Under the pieces are notes generated by a model. It searched no databases. It was not told the DNA's origin and saw only the letters and a list, made by a program, of their open reading frames with translations. A program made the position numbers and the translations under genes. A stretch of DNA of 64,000 nt. Origin: an uncultured Prevotellaceae bacterium. GTDB taxonomy: Bacteria; Bacteroidota; Bacteroidia; Bacteroidales; Bacteroidaceae. The stretch's first letter is position 1, and each line of letters opens with the position of its first letter. The DNA lies in the NCBI GenBank assembly GCA_900318775.1, contig ONLY01000003.1, forward strand, positions 62,001 through 126,000, written 5' to 3'. This document shows, piece by piece, positions 33,938 to 43,391 of this stretch.

Positions 33938-36739
33938 ATGAAAAAGTTACTATTAGCTTTGGTCATGCTCTTGGGCATGATGACTCGTGTTGCTGCACAA
34001 GAGATGACGTTACCCATGGATGCAGAAGTGCGGAAAGGCACATTGCCCAATGGGCTGACCTACTATCTGCGTCACAACGAATGGCCTGAGAAGCGTGCCT
34101 TCTTCTACATCGCACAGAAGGTGGGCTCCATTCAAGAAGAAGACAATCAGCGAGGCTTGGCCCACTTCCTTGAGCACATGTGTTTCAATGGCACGACCAA
34201 CTTCCCTAGTGACAACTTGAAGAAGTACCTCGAGGGCATCGGCGTGAAGTTCGGTGAGAACCTGAACGCTTACACCTCTTTTGACGAGACCGTCTATAAC
34301 ATCGACAACGTGAACGTTGAAATTGCCGGCGCGCTCGATTCTTGCTTGCTTATTCTCCACGACTGGAGCCATGACCTCTTGCTGGAAGACAAGGAGATTG
34401 ACAAGGAGCGTGGTGTCATCAATGAGGAATGGCGTATGCGTTCCTCAGCCATGATGCGCATGTACGAGAAGGCGCTGCCAGAGATTTACCCCGGCAGCAA
34501 ATATGGCATGCGCCTGCCTATCGGAACCATGGACATTGTGATGAACTTCCCTTATGAGGCACTGCGCAGCTACTATCGCAAATGGTACCGTCCAGATTTG
34601 CAGGCCATCGTCATCGTGGGCGACATCAATGTGGACGAGATGGAACAGAAGATTCAAAAGGTGTTTGCAGACATCCAGCCTGCTGGTGCTGATGCCGCCA
34701 AGTTTGAATACTACTCAGTGCCAGACAATGCTGAGCCTATCGTCTCCATCAATAAGGACAAGGAACAGCGCACCAACAACGTCATCTTCATGTGGAAGAC
34801 AGAAGCCTTCCCACGCGAGATGAAGAACACTCCCAATTATCTGGTCACGAACCTGATTGCGAACGCCATGGAAAGCATGTTCAGCGAGCGCATCAGCGAC
34901 ATCTTACAGAAGGAGAACGCACCGTTCCTGAATGCAGGCTTTGGCTACGAGAACTTCTTCGTATCGAAAACAAAGGAGTCTTACAGCGGCAGTGTGACTT
35001 GCGAGGACAACAAGTATGAACAGGGTATCAAAGCACTCTACCGCGAGATTCTGCGTGCCAAGAAATATGGCTTTACAGCAGCTGAGTACGAGCGCTTCAA
35101 GTCTGAACTCCTTTCTCAACTCGAAAGCGCTTACCTCCATCGCGATAAGATTCAGAGCAAGAGTTTCGTGAACGAGTGTGTACGCCACTTCCTTGAAAAC
35201 GAGCCTATGACTGGCATTGAATGGGAATACAAAGCCATGAACCAGATTGTGCCTAACACTAATGTTAACATGGTGAACCAGCTCATTCAGCAGATGCCTT
35301 CCAACAACCTTGTCATCACGCTGTTCGCTGCAGATAAGGAAGACAACATCCTACCAGCCAAGGAAGACATTCTCCGATGGATGGCTGAAGTGGAAGCTGA
35401 AAACATTGAACCGCTGAAAGAAGAGGCCAACAACGCTCCTCTCATTGAAAAGATGCCAAAGCCCGGCAAGGTGAAGAAAATAGAGGATGACATGTATGAC
35501 GCCAAGCTCATCACCCTCAAGAACGGCATCAAGGTGCACGTGAAGAAGACCGACTTCTCGCCTAACCAAATCAGCATGTACGCCCACAGCTGGGGTGGCA
35601 CATCTCTCTATAGCATTGATGAGTTCGACCAAACCGACAACATCGGCTGGGTCAGCGTGGGTGGCTGGGGCAACTTCAGCGCCACGGAGCTGAACAAGCG
35701 TTTGGCTGGCATTCAGGCTAATGTAAGCACCAGTGTTGGCATAGAGAGCGAAACGGTTTCTGGCTCATGTGTAAAGAAAGACTTGGAGACTATGCTCCAG
35801 CTCACTTATCTCCACTTCACCGCTCCTCGCAAGGACATCGAAGCCTACAACTCCGCTCTTCAGCGCACAAAGGGACAGATGAAGAATCAGGAGCTAGTGC
35901 CTACGACTGCATTGCAGGACACTATTGCGAAGGTGGTTTACAACAACCATATCCGTGCCGTACGCACTAAGCCAGAGGACCTTGACCGCATCAACTACGA
36001 CCGCATCATCGAACTCTACAAGGAGCGTTTTGCCGATGCAGACGACTTCGAGTTCTTCATCGTGGGCGACTGCGACGCTGACACTATCGCGCCGCTGCTT
36101 GCCAAATATCTAGGCGCACTTCCTACCAAGAAGGGCTCTGAAACCTATAAGACCATTGACTTCAAGATGGCAGAAGGCCAGTTGAAGAACGTATTTGAGA
36201 AGCAGATGGAAACTCCTAACGCTATTGTGCTCTTCATTTACCATGCACCGATGGAGATGAATCTCCGCAACAGAGTCATGATGGGCATGCTGGACCAGCT
36301 GATGGATATGCTTTATACGGAAACTGTACGCGAAGACGAAGGTGGAGCTTACGGTGTGCCTGTCAACTCTGGCTTGAGCCGCTACCCACAGGAAGAGGCT
36401 ACGGTGCAGATTCAGCTGCCCACAGCTCCAGAGAAGCGCGAGCGCATGACTGAAATCGTCTATAAGGGCGTGGAAAGCATGGTCAACAACGGTCCTAAGG
36501 AGGAAGACCTCAAAAAAGTGAAGGAATACCTGCTCCGCAGCCATGAAGAGAGCCTGAAGAAGAATGGCTATTGGATGAACCAGATGGCCTCTTACGTGCT
36601 CTACGGCGAAGAGAATGTTGCTCCTTATGTGGAGACCGTCAACAACATTACTGCTGCAGACATCCAAGAATTGGCACGTCGCATCTTCAAAAGCGGCAAC
36701 TGCATTGAGGTCGGCATGACCAGCCCTGTGGCACAATAA
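33938..36739 (+). CDS. M16 family zinc metalloprotease
   Basis: A 933-residue exported protein (signal peptide through VAAQ, residue 21) with two M16 halves. The first is active: the inverted zinc motif HFLEH (His76, Glu79, His80), with the downstream acidic block DKERGVINEEW supplying the third ligand. The second half (from about 530) lacks the motif, as is normal for the inactive C-terminal half. M16 peptidases degrade peptides in a clam-shell chamber. A terminator follows at 36759-36803. Confidence 0.92.
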   Translation: MKKLLLALVMLLGMMTRVAAQEMTLPMDAEVRKGTLPNGLTYYLRHNEWPEKRAFFYIAQKVGSIQEEDNQRGLAHFLEHMCFNGTTNFPSDNLKKYLEGIGVKFGENLNAYTSFDETVYNIDNVNVEIAGALDSCLLILHDWSHDLLLEDKEIDKERGVINEEWRMRSSAMMRMYEKALPEIYPGSKYGMRLPIGTMDIVMNFPYEALRSYYRKWYRPDLQAIVIVGDINVDEMEQKIQKVFADIQPAGADAAKFEYYSVPDNAEPIVSINKDKEQRTNNVIFMWKTEAFPREMKNTPNYLVTNLIANAMESMFSERISDILQKENAPFLNAGFGYENFFVSKTKESYSGSVTCEDNKYEQGIKALYREILRAKKYGFTAAEYERFKSELLSQLESAYLHRDKIQSKSFVNECVRHFLENEPMTGIEWEYKAMNQIVPNTNVNMVNQLIQQMPSNNLVITLFAADKEDNILPAKEDILRWMAEVEAENIEPLKEEANNAPLIEKMPKPGKVKKIEDDMYDAKLITLKNGIKVHVKKTDFSPNQISMYAHSWGGTSLYSIDEFDQTDNIGWVSVGGWGNFSATELNKRLAGIQANVSTSVGIESETVSGSCVKKDLETMLQLTYLHFTAPRKDIEAYNSALQRTKGQMKNQELVPTTALQDTIAKVVYNNHIRAVRTKPEDLDRINYDRIIELYKERFADADDFEFFIVGDCDADTIAPLLAKYLGALPTKKGSETYKTIDFKMAEGQLKNVFEKQMETPNAIVLFIYHAPMEMNLRNRVMMGMLDQLMDMLYTETVREDEGGAYGVPVNSGLSRYPQEEATVQIQLPTAPEKRERMTEIVYKGVESMVNNGPKEEDLKKVKEYLLRSHEESLKKNGYWMNQMASYVLYGEENVAPYVETVNNITAADIQELARRIFKSGNCIEVGMTSPVAQ

Positions 36740-36758
36740 CTAATAATGTATTATAAAT

Positions 36759-36803
36759 AATAGCCATACGGCATGTTGACAGACACGCAGCATGGCTATT
36801 TTT
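36759..36803 (+). terminator. Intrinsic terminator after the M16 protease gene
   Basis: AATAGCCAT (36759-36767) pairs with ATGGCTATT (36792-36800) around a loop with further GCC/GGC pairing, and runs into TTTAC. The right arm covers the most upstream ATG of the next frame. Confidence 0.7.
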
Positions 36804-36815
36804 ACTATAAACGAC

Positions 36816-38138
36816 ATGAAAGGGATACTATCACTCATCGTTCTCGGTTTTTCCGTATTCATCTCCACATCGGCACAAGACATTGTCCCCCAATCCCTCG
36901 TGCCCGAGCAGAGAGACACGCTCGCCGTTGACACGCTTGCAACCCTCTCGTGGGAGCAACGCATCAAGACCTCTTTGGACCAATTGGCACGCGAGGCGGA
37001 TAATGCCTACTTCAATACTGGCATCTGCGTTTGGGACCTCACCGCAGACTCGATGCTATGGGGCTATAACCAACGCAAGGTGATGCGCCCGGCCTCTACC
37101 CAAAAGGTGCTCACAGCCATCTCCGCACTCAACATTCTTGGCGCACAGCATGAGTTCAGGACACGGGCCTACTACACTGGCAGCATCTCGCCCGACAGCA
37201 CATTGGCAGGCGATATCTATGTGGTGGGGAGCTTCGACCCTATGTACTCTTACGGTGACATCCGCGAATTGGCACGTGCAGTCCGCGACCTTGGCATCCG
37301 CCGCATCAGCGGAAGCATCTATGGCGATGCCAGCATGAAGAACAATGACCTTTATGGCAACGGATGGTGCTGGGACGACGTGCCCAGCAAGTACGAGCCG
37401 TACCTATGCGCCCTTATGCTGGAACGTGGCAGAACCTATCCCCACTTCAGTTCCTATTCTAAAGATGCCAACTTCCATCCTGCCACCCACTTTGCCTACG
37501 TCCTCTCGCGCGAACTGCAGGAGCTCAGCATCATGCCTGCCGACACCTTGAGGCCCTTCATCGACTATGGCATGAAGAACTACCCTGGCAACGGGCACAA
37601 CTTCCACACGAAAGCCCGCACCATTGACCAAGTGATGCAGCGCATGCTCAAGAATTCAGATAACCTTCATGCTGAAGCGGTATTCTTCCAACTCGCTCAT
37701 GTGAACCAAGGCAAGTACTGCTCCTGGAAGGACGGGGCACGCCAAGTAGAGAATGTAATCCGAAAGGCTGGAGCTTCCACGGCTTATGTGGAAGTGGCTG
37801 ATGGCAGTGGTGTATCGCTCTACAACTACGTCAGTCCTGAAACCGAGGTAGCCATGCTGCGTTATGCCTACCGCAACCAGCAGATATATCGGTATTTCTA
37901 CCCAGCCCTGCCTATTGCAGGTGTTGACGGCACATTGAGTGACCGCATGCGCTCTGGATGCGCTTACCGCAATGTACATGCAAAGACTGGCACACTCGAA
38001 GGTGTCATTGCCCTTACTGGCTACGTGTCTGCCTCCAATGGTCACCAGCTTGCCTTCTCCATACTCATCAACGGGGTGCTGCAGGCCAAGACCGCACGCG
38101 ACTATCAAGACCGCTTCTGTCAGGAACTGGCACGATAA
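36816..38138 (+). CDS. dacB: D-alanyl-D-alanine carboxypeptidase/endopeptidase (PBP4, family S13)
   Basis: Trims peptidoglycan stem peptides and cross-links in the periplasm. From the ATG at 36816 the protein has 440 residues with a clean signal peptide (GILSLIVLGFSVFISTSAQ). The active-site motifs are SxxK in PASTQK (Ser94, Lys97), SDN in KNSDNLHAEA and KTG in HAKTGTLEG. An ATG at 36792 would add 8 residues, but it lies in the right arm of a terminator, so 36816 is preferred. Probably transcribed from its own promoter within 36740-36815 or by read-through. Confidence 0.93.
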   Translation: MKGILSLIVLGFSVFISTSAQDIVPQSLVPEQRDTLAVDTLATLSWEQRIKTSLDQLAREADNAYFNTGICVWDLTADSMLWGYNQRKVMRPASTQKVLTAISALNILGAQHEFRTRAYYTGSISPDSTLAGDIYVVGSFDPMYSYGDIRELARAVRDLGIRRISGSIYGDASMKNNDLYGNGWCWDDVPSKYEPYLCALMLERGRTYPHFSSYSKDANFHPATHFAYVLSRELQELSIMPADTLRPFIDYGMKNYPGNGHNFHTKARTIDQVMQRMLKNSDNLHAEAVFFQLAHVNQGKYCSWKDGARQVENVIRKAGASTAYVEVADGSGVSLYNYVSPETEVAMLRYAYRNQQIYRYFYPALPIAGVDGTLSDRMRSGCAYRNVHAKTGTLEGVIALTGYVSASNGHQLAFSILINGVLQAKTARDYQDRFCQELAR

Positions 38139-38234
38139 TCCCCCCTCTGCTGCCACACAGCGCGGCAGAGAAGGTGGCCCTTTCTCGTCAACAGCGGTTT
38201 GCATATCCAATCAGCTCACAACAATCAAAATCGT

Positions 38235-38291
38235 GCACCCTGCGCTTGTTTAATTGCGCAGGGTGCTTGAAATCACTTGCGCAGGGTGCGC
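38235..38291. repeat. GCGCAGGGTGCGC repeat cluster (second locus)
   Basis: GCACCCTGCGC at 38235-38245 and GCGCAGGGTGC at 38256-38266 form a perfect 11-bp stem with a 10-nt loop; another GCGCAGGGTGCGC follows at 38279-38291. The GCAGGG cores at 38258 and 38281 are 23 bp apart, the same pitch as in the related cluster at 2391-2472. It lies between dacB and purD, both of which end here. Confidence 0.85.
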
Positions 38292-38351
38292 CCGTAGGAG
38301 TCCAAACGACGTCTGCTATTCTTCTAGTAAAGTACGCTGAAGACGGAGTGC

Positions 38352-39653
38352 CTAGCGCAACAAATCTTGACCGATATCACGACGGAAGTACTTGCCCTCA
38401 AACTTGATTTTTTCAGCCTCAGTAAAGGACTTTACAAGGGCTTCGTTCTGGGTCTGGCCATAGGAAGAGACAGCGATGACACGCCCACCTGCAGTAACCA
38501 CCTGACCATCCTTGAGAGCAGTGCCAGCATGGAACACTACCGATTCCGGATTCACTTGGTCAATACCCGTAATAGGGAAGCCCTTCTTGTAGGCCTGTGG
38601 ATAACCTCCGCTCACCATCATGACACAAACAGCAGAACGAGGATCGAACTCGAGCGTGCGAGTGTTGAGATCACCTTCGGCAACACCTTCGAATAAGTCA
38701 ACGAGGTCACTCTTGACACGAAGCATGACAGTCTCGGTCTCAGGGTCGCCCATGCGGACGTTGTACTCGATAACAACTGGGTCGCCAGCCTTGGCATAAG
38801 CATAATCACGATCCACCTTAATGAGTCCAAGGAAGATGAAACCCTTATAGTCAATCCCTTCGGCAGCCAAACCTTCAATAGTAGGCTTAACAATACGCTC
38901 TTCCACCTTCTGCATCCACTCCTTGTTAGCAAACGGAACGGGAGAAACACTGCCCATGCCACCCGTATTCAAGCCTGTATCACCTTCGCCAATGCGCTTG
39001 TAATCCTTAGCCTCAGGCAGTATCTTGTAATTCTTGCCATCGGTGAGCACAAAGACAGAGCACTCAATGCCTGAGAGGAACTCTTCAATAACCACCGTAG
39101 CACTAGCTTCGCCAAACATGCCGTCAAGCATGCCACGGAACTCTTTCTTTGCCTCTTCAAGAGTGGGAACAATAAGCACACCCTTGCCGGCACAAAGGCC
39201 ATCAGCCTTGAGCACATAAGGCGGCTGAAGCGTCTCAAGGAATGCAATGCCTTCTTCAATGTTGGTACCGTTGAAAGAGCGGTAGGCCGCAGTAGGAATA
39301 CCATGACGCTGCATAAAGCTCTTGGCAAAGTCCTTGCTACCTTCCAGCACAGCTCCTGCCTTGGAAGGGCCAATAACGGGAATGGCCTTCAGCTGAGCGT
39401 CTTGCTTAAAATAATCATAGACACCCTTCACCAGCGGATCCTCAGGGCCAACAACCACCATATCAATAGCATGCTCAAGCACAAAAGCCTTGATGCCATC
39501 AAAGTCATCAGCCTTCAGAGGCACATTCTCCCCCACACCAGCCGTACCGGCATTGCCTGGGGCTATATACAGTTTTTCAATCTTCGGGCTTTGGGCAATC
39601 TTCCAAGCCAAGGCGTGCTCACGGCCGCCACTGCCAAGCAGAAGTAGTTTCAT
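38352..39653 (-). CDS. purD: Phosphoribosylamine-glycine ligase PurD
   Basis: ATP-dependent second step of purine synthesis, making glycinamide ribonucleotide. The 433 residues show the ATP-grasp layout: [17 protein letters not shown] at the N-terminus, [52 protein letters not shown] and [16 protein letters not shown]. Length is typical. A TACCTTTG element at 39697-39704 drives it; it is monocistronic and divergent from the serine acetyltransferase gene. Confidence 0.96.
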   Translation of the reverse strand: MKLLLLGSGGREHALAWKIAQSPKIEKLYIAPGNAGTAGVGENVPLKADDFDGIKAFVLEHAIDMVVVGPEDPLVKGVYDYFKQDAQLKAIPVIGPSKAGAVLEGSKDFAKSFMQRHGIPTAAYRSFNGTNIEEGIAFLETLQPPYVLKADGLCAGKGVLIVPTLEEAKKEFRGMLDGMFGEASATVVIEEFLSGIECSVFVLTDGKNYKILPEAKDYKRIGEGDTGLNTGGMGSVSPVPFANKEWMQKVEERIVKPTIEGLAAEGIDYKGFIFLGLIKVDRDYAYAKAGDPVVIEYNVRMGDPETETVMLRVKSDLVDLFEGVAEGDLNTRTLEFDPRSAVCVMMVSGGYPQAYKKGFPITGIDQVNPESVVFHAGTALKDGQVVTAGGRVIAVSSYGQTQNEALVKSFTEAEKIKFEGKYFRRDIGQDLLR

Positions 39654-39696
39654 GGACTCTTTCTCTTATTCTATTATTGTTTATATTTTCTGGCTA

Positions 39697-39704
39697 CAAA
39701 GGTA
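39697..39704 (-). promoter_or_regulatory. Bacteroidota -7 element (TACCTTTG) for purD
   Basis: On the minus strand the sequence reads CCTACCTTTGTAGCCA, identical to the promoter core of the divergent gene at 39811-39826. The start codon is 44 nt downstream. Confidence 0.7.
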
Positions 39705-39811
39705 GGGATTTTTTGATTCTTAATTGACATTTAGGAAGTGTTTTTTACTGAAAACCAAGCTGGATAGTAAATTATAAATTACTAATGATGAATTATAAAC
39801 TAAAAAATACC

Positions 39812-39819
39812 TACCTTTG
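39812..39819 (+). promoter_or_regulatory. Bacteroidota -7 element (TACCTTTG) for serine acetyltransferase
   Basis: TAnnTTTG match 29 nt before the ATG at 39848. It lies downstream of an earlier in-frame ATG (39785), which shows that ATG cannot be the start of the transcript's reading frame. Confidence 0.7.
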
Positions 39820-39847
39820 TAGCCAAAAGTCATATATAACAACCTAC

Positions 39848-40813
39848 ATGAGTGCAAGAACTCTTGCTGACACCTTGACACGGACCGTCGAAGCGCTAGC
39901 ACAGCCAGCGTCTTATAAGGATCTCTATCACGAACACAGCGACGGCGTGCCACTTCCCTCTAGCGATGTGCTGGAGAAGATTGTCGACCTCGCACGAGGA
40001 ATCATCTTTCCGGGATATTATGGCCGGTCGTGCATCAACCCCACCATACTGAAGTATCAGTTGGGAGTGGACACAGAACAGCTCCATTCTCTGCTTGTAT
40101 CACAGATTCAAGCAGGACTCTCTTTCGCCAACTTCGAAGAGAGAACAGCTGTCTTCGCAGCCTACAACCAGGTGACACTCGACACAGAGATGCGCCGCAT
40201 GGCAGAAGAAAGGGCCGAGAAGTTCATCGGACGACTTCCCGAACTGCGCAGAGTGCTAGCCACCGACGTGGTAGCAGCTTTCAATGGTGACCCTGCCGCG
40301 AAGAACTATGGCGAAATCATCAGCTGCTATCCCGTCATCAAGGAACTGACGGTATATCGCATAGCCCATGAACTGTGGAATCTGGACGTGCCGCTCATTC
40401 CTCGTATGCTGACAGAGATGGCACACTCGGAGACCGGCATCGACATCCATCCAGGTGCTACAATAGGTGAGTACTTCACCATCGACCACGGAACAGGCGT
40501 GGTTATTGGTGAGACATGTATCATCGGGCGCAATGTAAAACTCTACCAAGGCGTAACGTTGGGTGCCAAGAGTTTCCCGCTCGACAAGGATGGCAACCCC
40601 ATCAAGGGCATCCCACGACACCCAATTCTGGAAGACGATGTCATCGTCTATTCCAATGCATCCATCCTTGGCCGCATCACCATCGGCAAAGGCGCTGTAA
40701 TTGGCGGTAACATTTGGGTGACAAAAGACGTGCCCGCAGGAGCAAGCATCACACAGCAAGCTCACGCATCATTCGGAGAAGATTGCCATTCAGACAACAG
40801 GAAACAACCATAG
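39848..40813 (+). CDS. cysE: Serine O-acetyltransferase
   Basis: Makes O-acetylserine for cysteine synthesis. From the ATG at 39848 the protein has 321 residues: a helical N-terminal domain of about 180 residues (SATase-type, SARTLADTLTRTVEALAQPAS) and a C-terminal left-handed beta helix of hexapeptide repeats (GIDIHPGATIGEYFTIDHG, GVVIGETCIIGRNVKLYQGVTLGAK, ILGRITIGKGAVIGGNIWV). His in FTIDHGTG is the catalytic base of the family. The length and the long N-terminal region fit the EpsC/plant-like group. A few nucleotides precede the THUMP methyltransferase gene. Confidence 0.93.
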   Translation: MSARTLADTLTRTVEALAQPASYKDLYHEHSDGVPLPSSDVLEKIVDLARGIIFPGYYGRSCINPTILKYQLGVDTEQLHSLLVSQIQAGLSFANFEERTAVFAAYNQVTLDTEMRRMAEERAEKFIGRLPELRRVLATDVVAAFNGDPAAKNYGEIISCYPVIKELTVYRIAHELWNLDVPLIPRMLTEMAHSETGIDIHPGATIGEYFTIDHGTGVVIGETCIIGRNVKLYQGVTLGAKSFPLDKDGNPIKGIPRHPILEDDVIVYSNASILGRITIGKGAVIGGNIWVTKDVPAGASITQQAHASFGEDCHSDNRKQP

Positions 40814-40817
40814 AATT

Positions 40818-42542
40818 ATGACAGAATTCAAGATAATCGCAAAGACTTTCCAAGGTTTAGAGGAAGTCCTTGCCAAGGAACTCATTAATTTGGGTGCCAA
40901 CAATGTGGAAATCGGCCGTCGCATGGTATCGCTCACCGGCGACAAGGAAATGCTTTATAAAGCCAACTTCTGTACACGAACTGCCGTGAAAATTCTGAAG
41001 CCGATCAAGGAATTCAAGGCCACAGATGCCGACGAAGTGTACGAAGCGGTAAAGAAGATTGACTGGGAACAGTACATGGACGTAAAGAGCACGTTCCTTG
41101 TCGATTCTGTCATCTTCAGCGACAACTTCCGCCATTCAAAATTTGTGGCATACCGCGTGAAAGACGCCATTGCTGATTATTGGCGCGACAAGACCGGTGA
41201 CCGTCCGAATGTGGGCATCAGCAACCCCGACATCCGCATCAACGTGCACATCGCAGAGAACGACGTGACCATTTCACTCGACTCATCTGGCGAAAGTCTC
41301 CATCAGCGCGGCTACAAAACAGGCACAGTGCCCGCCCCTATCAACGAAGTGCTGGCAGCAGGACTCATCATGTTGACAGGATGGAATGGCGAATGCGACC
41401 TGATTGATCCTTTCTGCGGATCTGGCACCATCCTCATCGAGGCTGCACTAATTGCACAGAACGTCTATCCTGGTGTGTTCCGCAAGGAGTACGCTTTTGA
41501 AAAGTGGAAGGACTTCGATGCAGACCTGTTCGACCGCATCTACAACGACGACAGCCAAGAACGAGAGTTCGACCATAAGATATATGGCTATGACATCAAC
41601 CGACAAGTGGTGCAGATTGCCACCGACAACGTGCTGAATGCAGGCGTGAAGGACGTGGTAAGTGTGGAACAGCGCGACTTCTACGAGTTTGAGCAGCCAC
41701 GCGAAAAGGCCATCATCATCACAAATCCTCCTTATGGAGACCGCATCACAACAGATGATATTTATGACCTCTATGAAACCATCGGTAAGAACTTGAAGCG
41801 TAACTTCGTGGGCAACGATGCATGGATTATCACTCACCACGAAGAGCTATTTGACCACATCGGATTCCGTCCATCTACCAAATTCGCCTTGTTCAACGGC
41901 TCGCTGGAATGCGAGTTCCGCAAGTATCAAATCTTCGATGGACGTCTGAAAGACCGCCGCGAAGAAGGCCTGGACATCAAGACGGAAGAAGAGCTCCTCC
42001 AGAACCGTCGCTTCAAGCCCCACAAAAAGAACGAGGATGGAGAATGGGGCAACGACCGCAAGACCGACGATGAAAGCCACTACTTCAAGTCAAAGCCCTT
42101 CAAGGAAAGACCATCAAAAGATAAGCCTTTCCCTGACTTCGAGTCAAGAAGAATGATGTTTGAAGCAGCAGACGAGGAAGAAGCGGAAATCATCAACCGT
42201 CACTTGGGCAAATGGGGCGACAGAAACGTACGCCCAAACCGAGACAGAGACGGCTTCCGAGGCAACAAAAGAAAGGATGACCGCAGAGACAGAGACCGCA
42301 GAAGAGACGATGAGCGAGACAACGAGCGCGAACGCTTCACAAGCCGCGAGTCACGTCAAGACGCCCGCCGCGAGTTCTTTGCTGGCCAAGGAAAGGATAA
42401 ACCGTTCAGCGGAAAATCGTTTGGCGAGGGTCGCAGAGGCGCTCAAGACGAGCGACGTCCACGCCGAGATGGCGAGCGGCCTGGTCGTAAATTTGACGGA
42501 CCGAAAGACGGGAATCGTCCGTTTCGAGGAAAAAGGGACTAA
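40818..42542 (+). CDS. THUMP-domain RNA guanine-N2-methyltransferase with charged C-terminal tail
   Basis: Related to the RlmL N-terminal part (m2G2445 of 23S rRNA). The 574 residues hold an N-terminal ferredoxin-like and THUMP region (about 1-150, AKTFQGLEEVLAKELINLGA), the SAM-binding motif DPFCGSGTILIEAAL (197-211) and the catalytic NPPYGDR (303-309). From about residue 385 the chain becomes a hydrophilic, Arg/Asp/Lys/Gly-rich tail (DRDRRRDDERDNERER, RRDGERPGRK), probably disordered and RNA-binding. The last 45 codons are read on the other strand by the TatD gene. The start is 4 nt after the acetyltransferase stop. Confidence 0.9.
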   Translation: MTEFKIIAKTFQGLEEVLAKELINLGANNVEIGRRMVSLTGDKEMLYKANFCTRTAVKILKPIKEFKATDADEVYEAVKKIDWEQYMDVKSTFLVDSVIFSDNFRHSKFVAYRVKDAIADYWRDKTGDRPNVGISNPDIRINVHIAENDVTISLDSSGESLHQRGYKTGTVPAPINEVLAAGLIMLTGWNGECDLIDPFCGSGTILIEAALIAQNVYPGVFRKEYAFEKWKDFDADLFDRIYNDDSQEREFDHKIYGYDINRQVVQIATDNVLNAGVKDVVSVEQRDFYEFEQPREKAIIITNPPYGDRITTDDIYDLYETIGKNLKRNFVGNDAWIITHHEELFDHIGFRPSTKFALFNGSLECEFRKYQIFDGRLKDRREEGLDIKTEEELLQNRRFKPHKKNEDGEWGNDRKTDDESHYFKSKPFKERPSKDKPFPDFESRRMMFEAADEEEAEIINRHLGKWGDRNVRPNRDRDGFRGNKRKDDRRDRDRRRDDERDNERERFTSRESRQDARREFFAGQGKDKPFSGKSFGEGRRGAQDERRPRRDGERPGRKFDGPKDGNRPFRGKRD

Positions 42543-43104
42543 ACACTGAATCCTTAGAGACTTCCGAATCCCCAAGACATTCCGTCCCTACAGAACAGCC
42601 AAAGACAAACTGCAGCGTTTCTACATGATAGTGATGGCCAAAGGAGAACAAAAATCCTTTGGCCATCATTTGCTTAGCCTGCTCTGGCCTTCCGCGGAAA
42701 CCATGAAGCACCCAAGGCTGAGGAACACAAGAGCGCTGCTTGCACAAGAGCACCACATCACGACGAACCTCCAACAATTCATCGTATGCCTTGACACAAT
42801 GGAGCACAAGAGGCTTATGCACCTCCTCTGCCAATAGCGCTTGGGCACGGAAAGCCTCCATTTGAAGCGAAATAGCCCCACCACGGACCTTATCCAGCCC
42901 GCACTCCCCTATCGCCCACACACGCTCGTCCAAAGCCGCTGAGCGCACAAGAGAGAATGTTTCTTGCCAATCAGCAGAAACATCCCAAGGGTGTAGCCCA
43001 ACAGAAAGAGCCACATGAGAAGGGAACGACTCCCGCTGCTGCAGCACATCAACATTAAGCAGGCAGGGCTCTTCATCTACATGATGTGTATGGAAGTTGA
43101 ACAT
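42406..43104 (-). CDS. TatD family metal-dependent hydrolase
   Basis: TatD-type phosphodiesterases trim DNA or other substrates. The 232-residue protein (start at the ATG at 43104; a TTG nine nucleotides upstream overlaps yidD) opens FNFHTHH, giving the HxH metal ligands, and continues VGLHPWDV, AIGECGLDK (metal-bridging Glu), VLHCVKAYDEL, WVLHGFRG and the final ETDDSRLSVRQIYDQAARH, whose Asp is a metal ligand. It is shorter than typical TatD (about 255) and the region after HGFRG is compact. The 3' part (137 bp) is antisense to the methyltransferase tail, and the ETDD motif lies in that overlap. Confidence 0.87.
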   Translation of the reverse strand: MFNFHTHHVDEEPCLLNVDVLQQRESFPSHVALSVGLHPWDVSADWQETFSLVRSAALDERVWAIGECGLDKVRGGAISLQMEAFRAQALLAEEVHKPLVLHCVKAYDELLEVRRDVVLLCKQRSCVPQPWVLHGFRGRPEQAKQMMAKGFLFSFGHHYHVETLQFVFGCSVGTECLGDSEVSKDSVFSPFFLETDDSRLSVRQIYDQAARHLGVDVARLERLCDPRQTIFR

Positions 43105-43106
43105 CT

Positions 43107-43373
43107 TCACCAACGGAAAGTGTCAGGCACAGGATCATAACCACTCCCGCCCCAAGGATGACAACGCAAAAGACGGCGGCAAGCCAAATACAGCCCCTTC
43201 AACGGACCATGCTTACGAATGGCATCTATTGCGTATTGAGAACAAGTAGGCGTGAACCTGCAAGTAGGAGGGAACAACGGAGAAATCGCCATTCGATAAA
43301 AATGAATGGGCAACAGTAAAAGAAAAGAAACCGCTGCACTGAACCAAGAAACCAAACGAGTCCACACGTTCAT
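43107..43373 (-). CDS. yidD: Membrane protein insertion efficiency factor YidD
   Basis: A small membrane-associated protein (88 residues) that helps YidC insert proteins. It carries the family core [35 protein letters not shown] and the cysteine-containing [16 protein letters not shown]. It sits next to rnpA (18 nt) as is usual in bacteria, and 2 nt before the tatD start codon. Confidence 0.96.
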   Translation of the reverse strand: MNVWTRLVSWFSAAVSFLLLLPIHFYRMAISPLFPPTCRFTPTCSQYAIDAIRKHGPLKGLYLACRRLLRCHPWGGSGYDPVPDTFRW

Positions 43374-43391
43374 AACACCCTCCTCTCCCAG

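Noticed and set aside
39785-39847. An N-terminal extension of serine acetyltransferase from 39785
   Set aside because: The promoter element at 39812-39819 lies inside it, and the added residues (KLKNTYLCSQK) do not look like the family.
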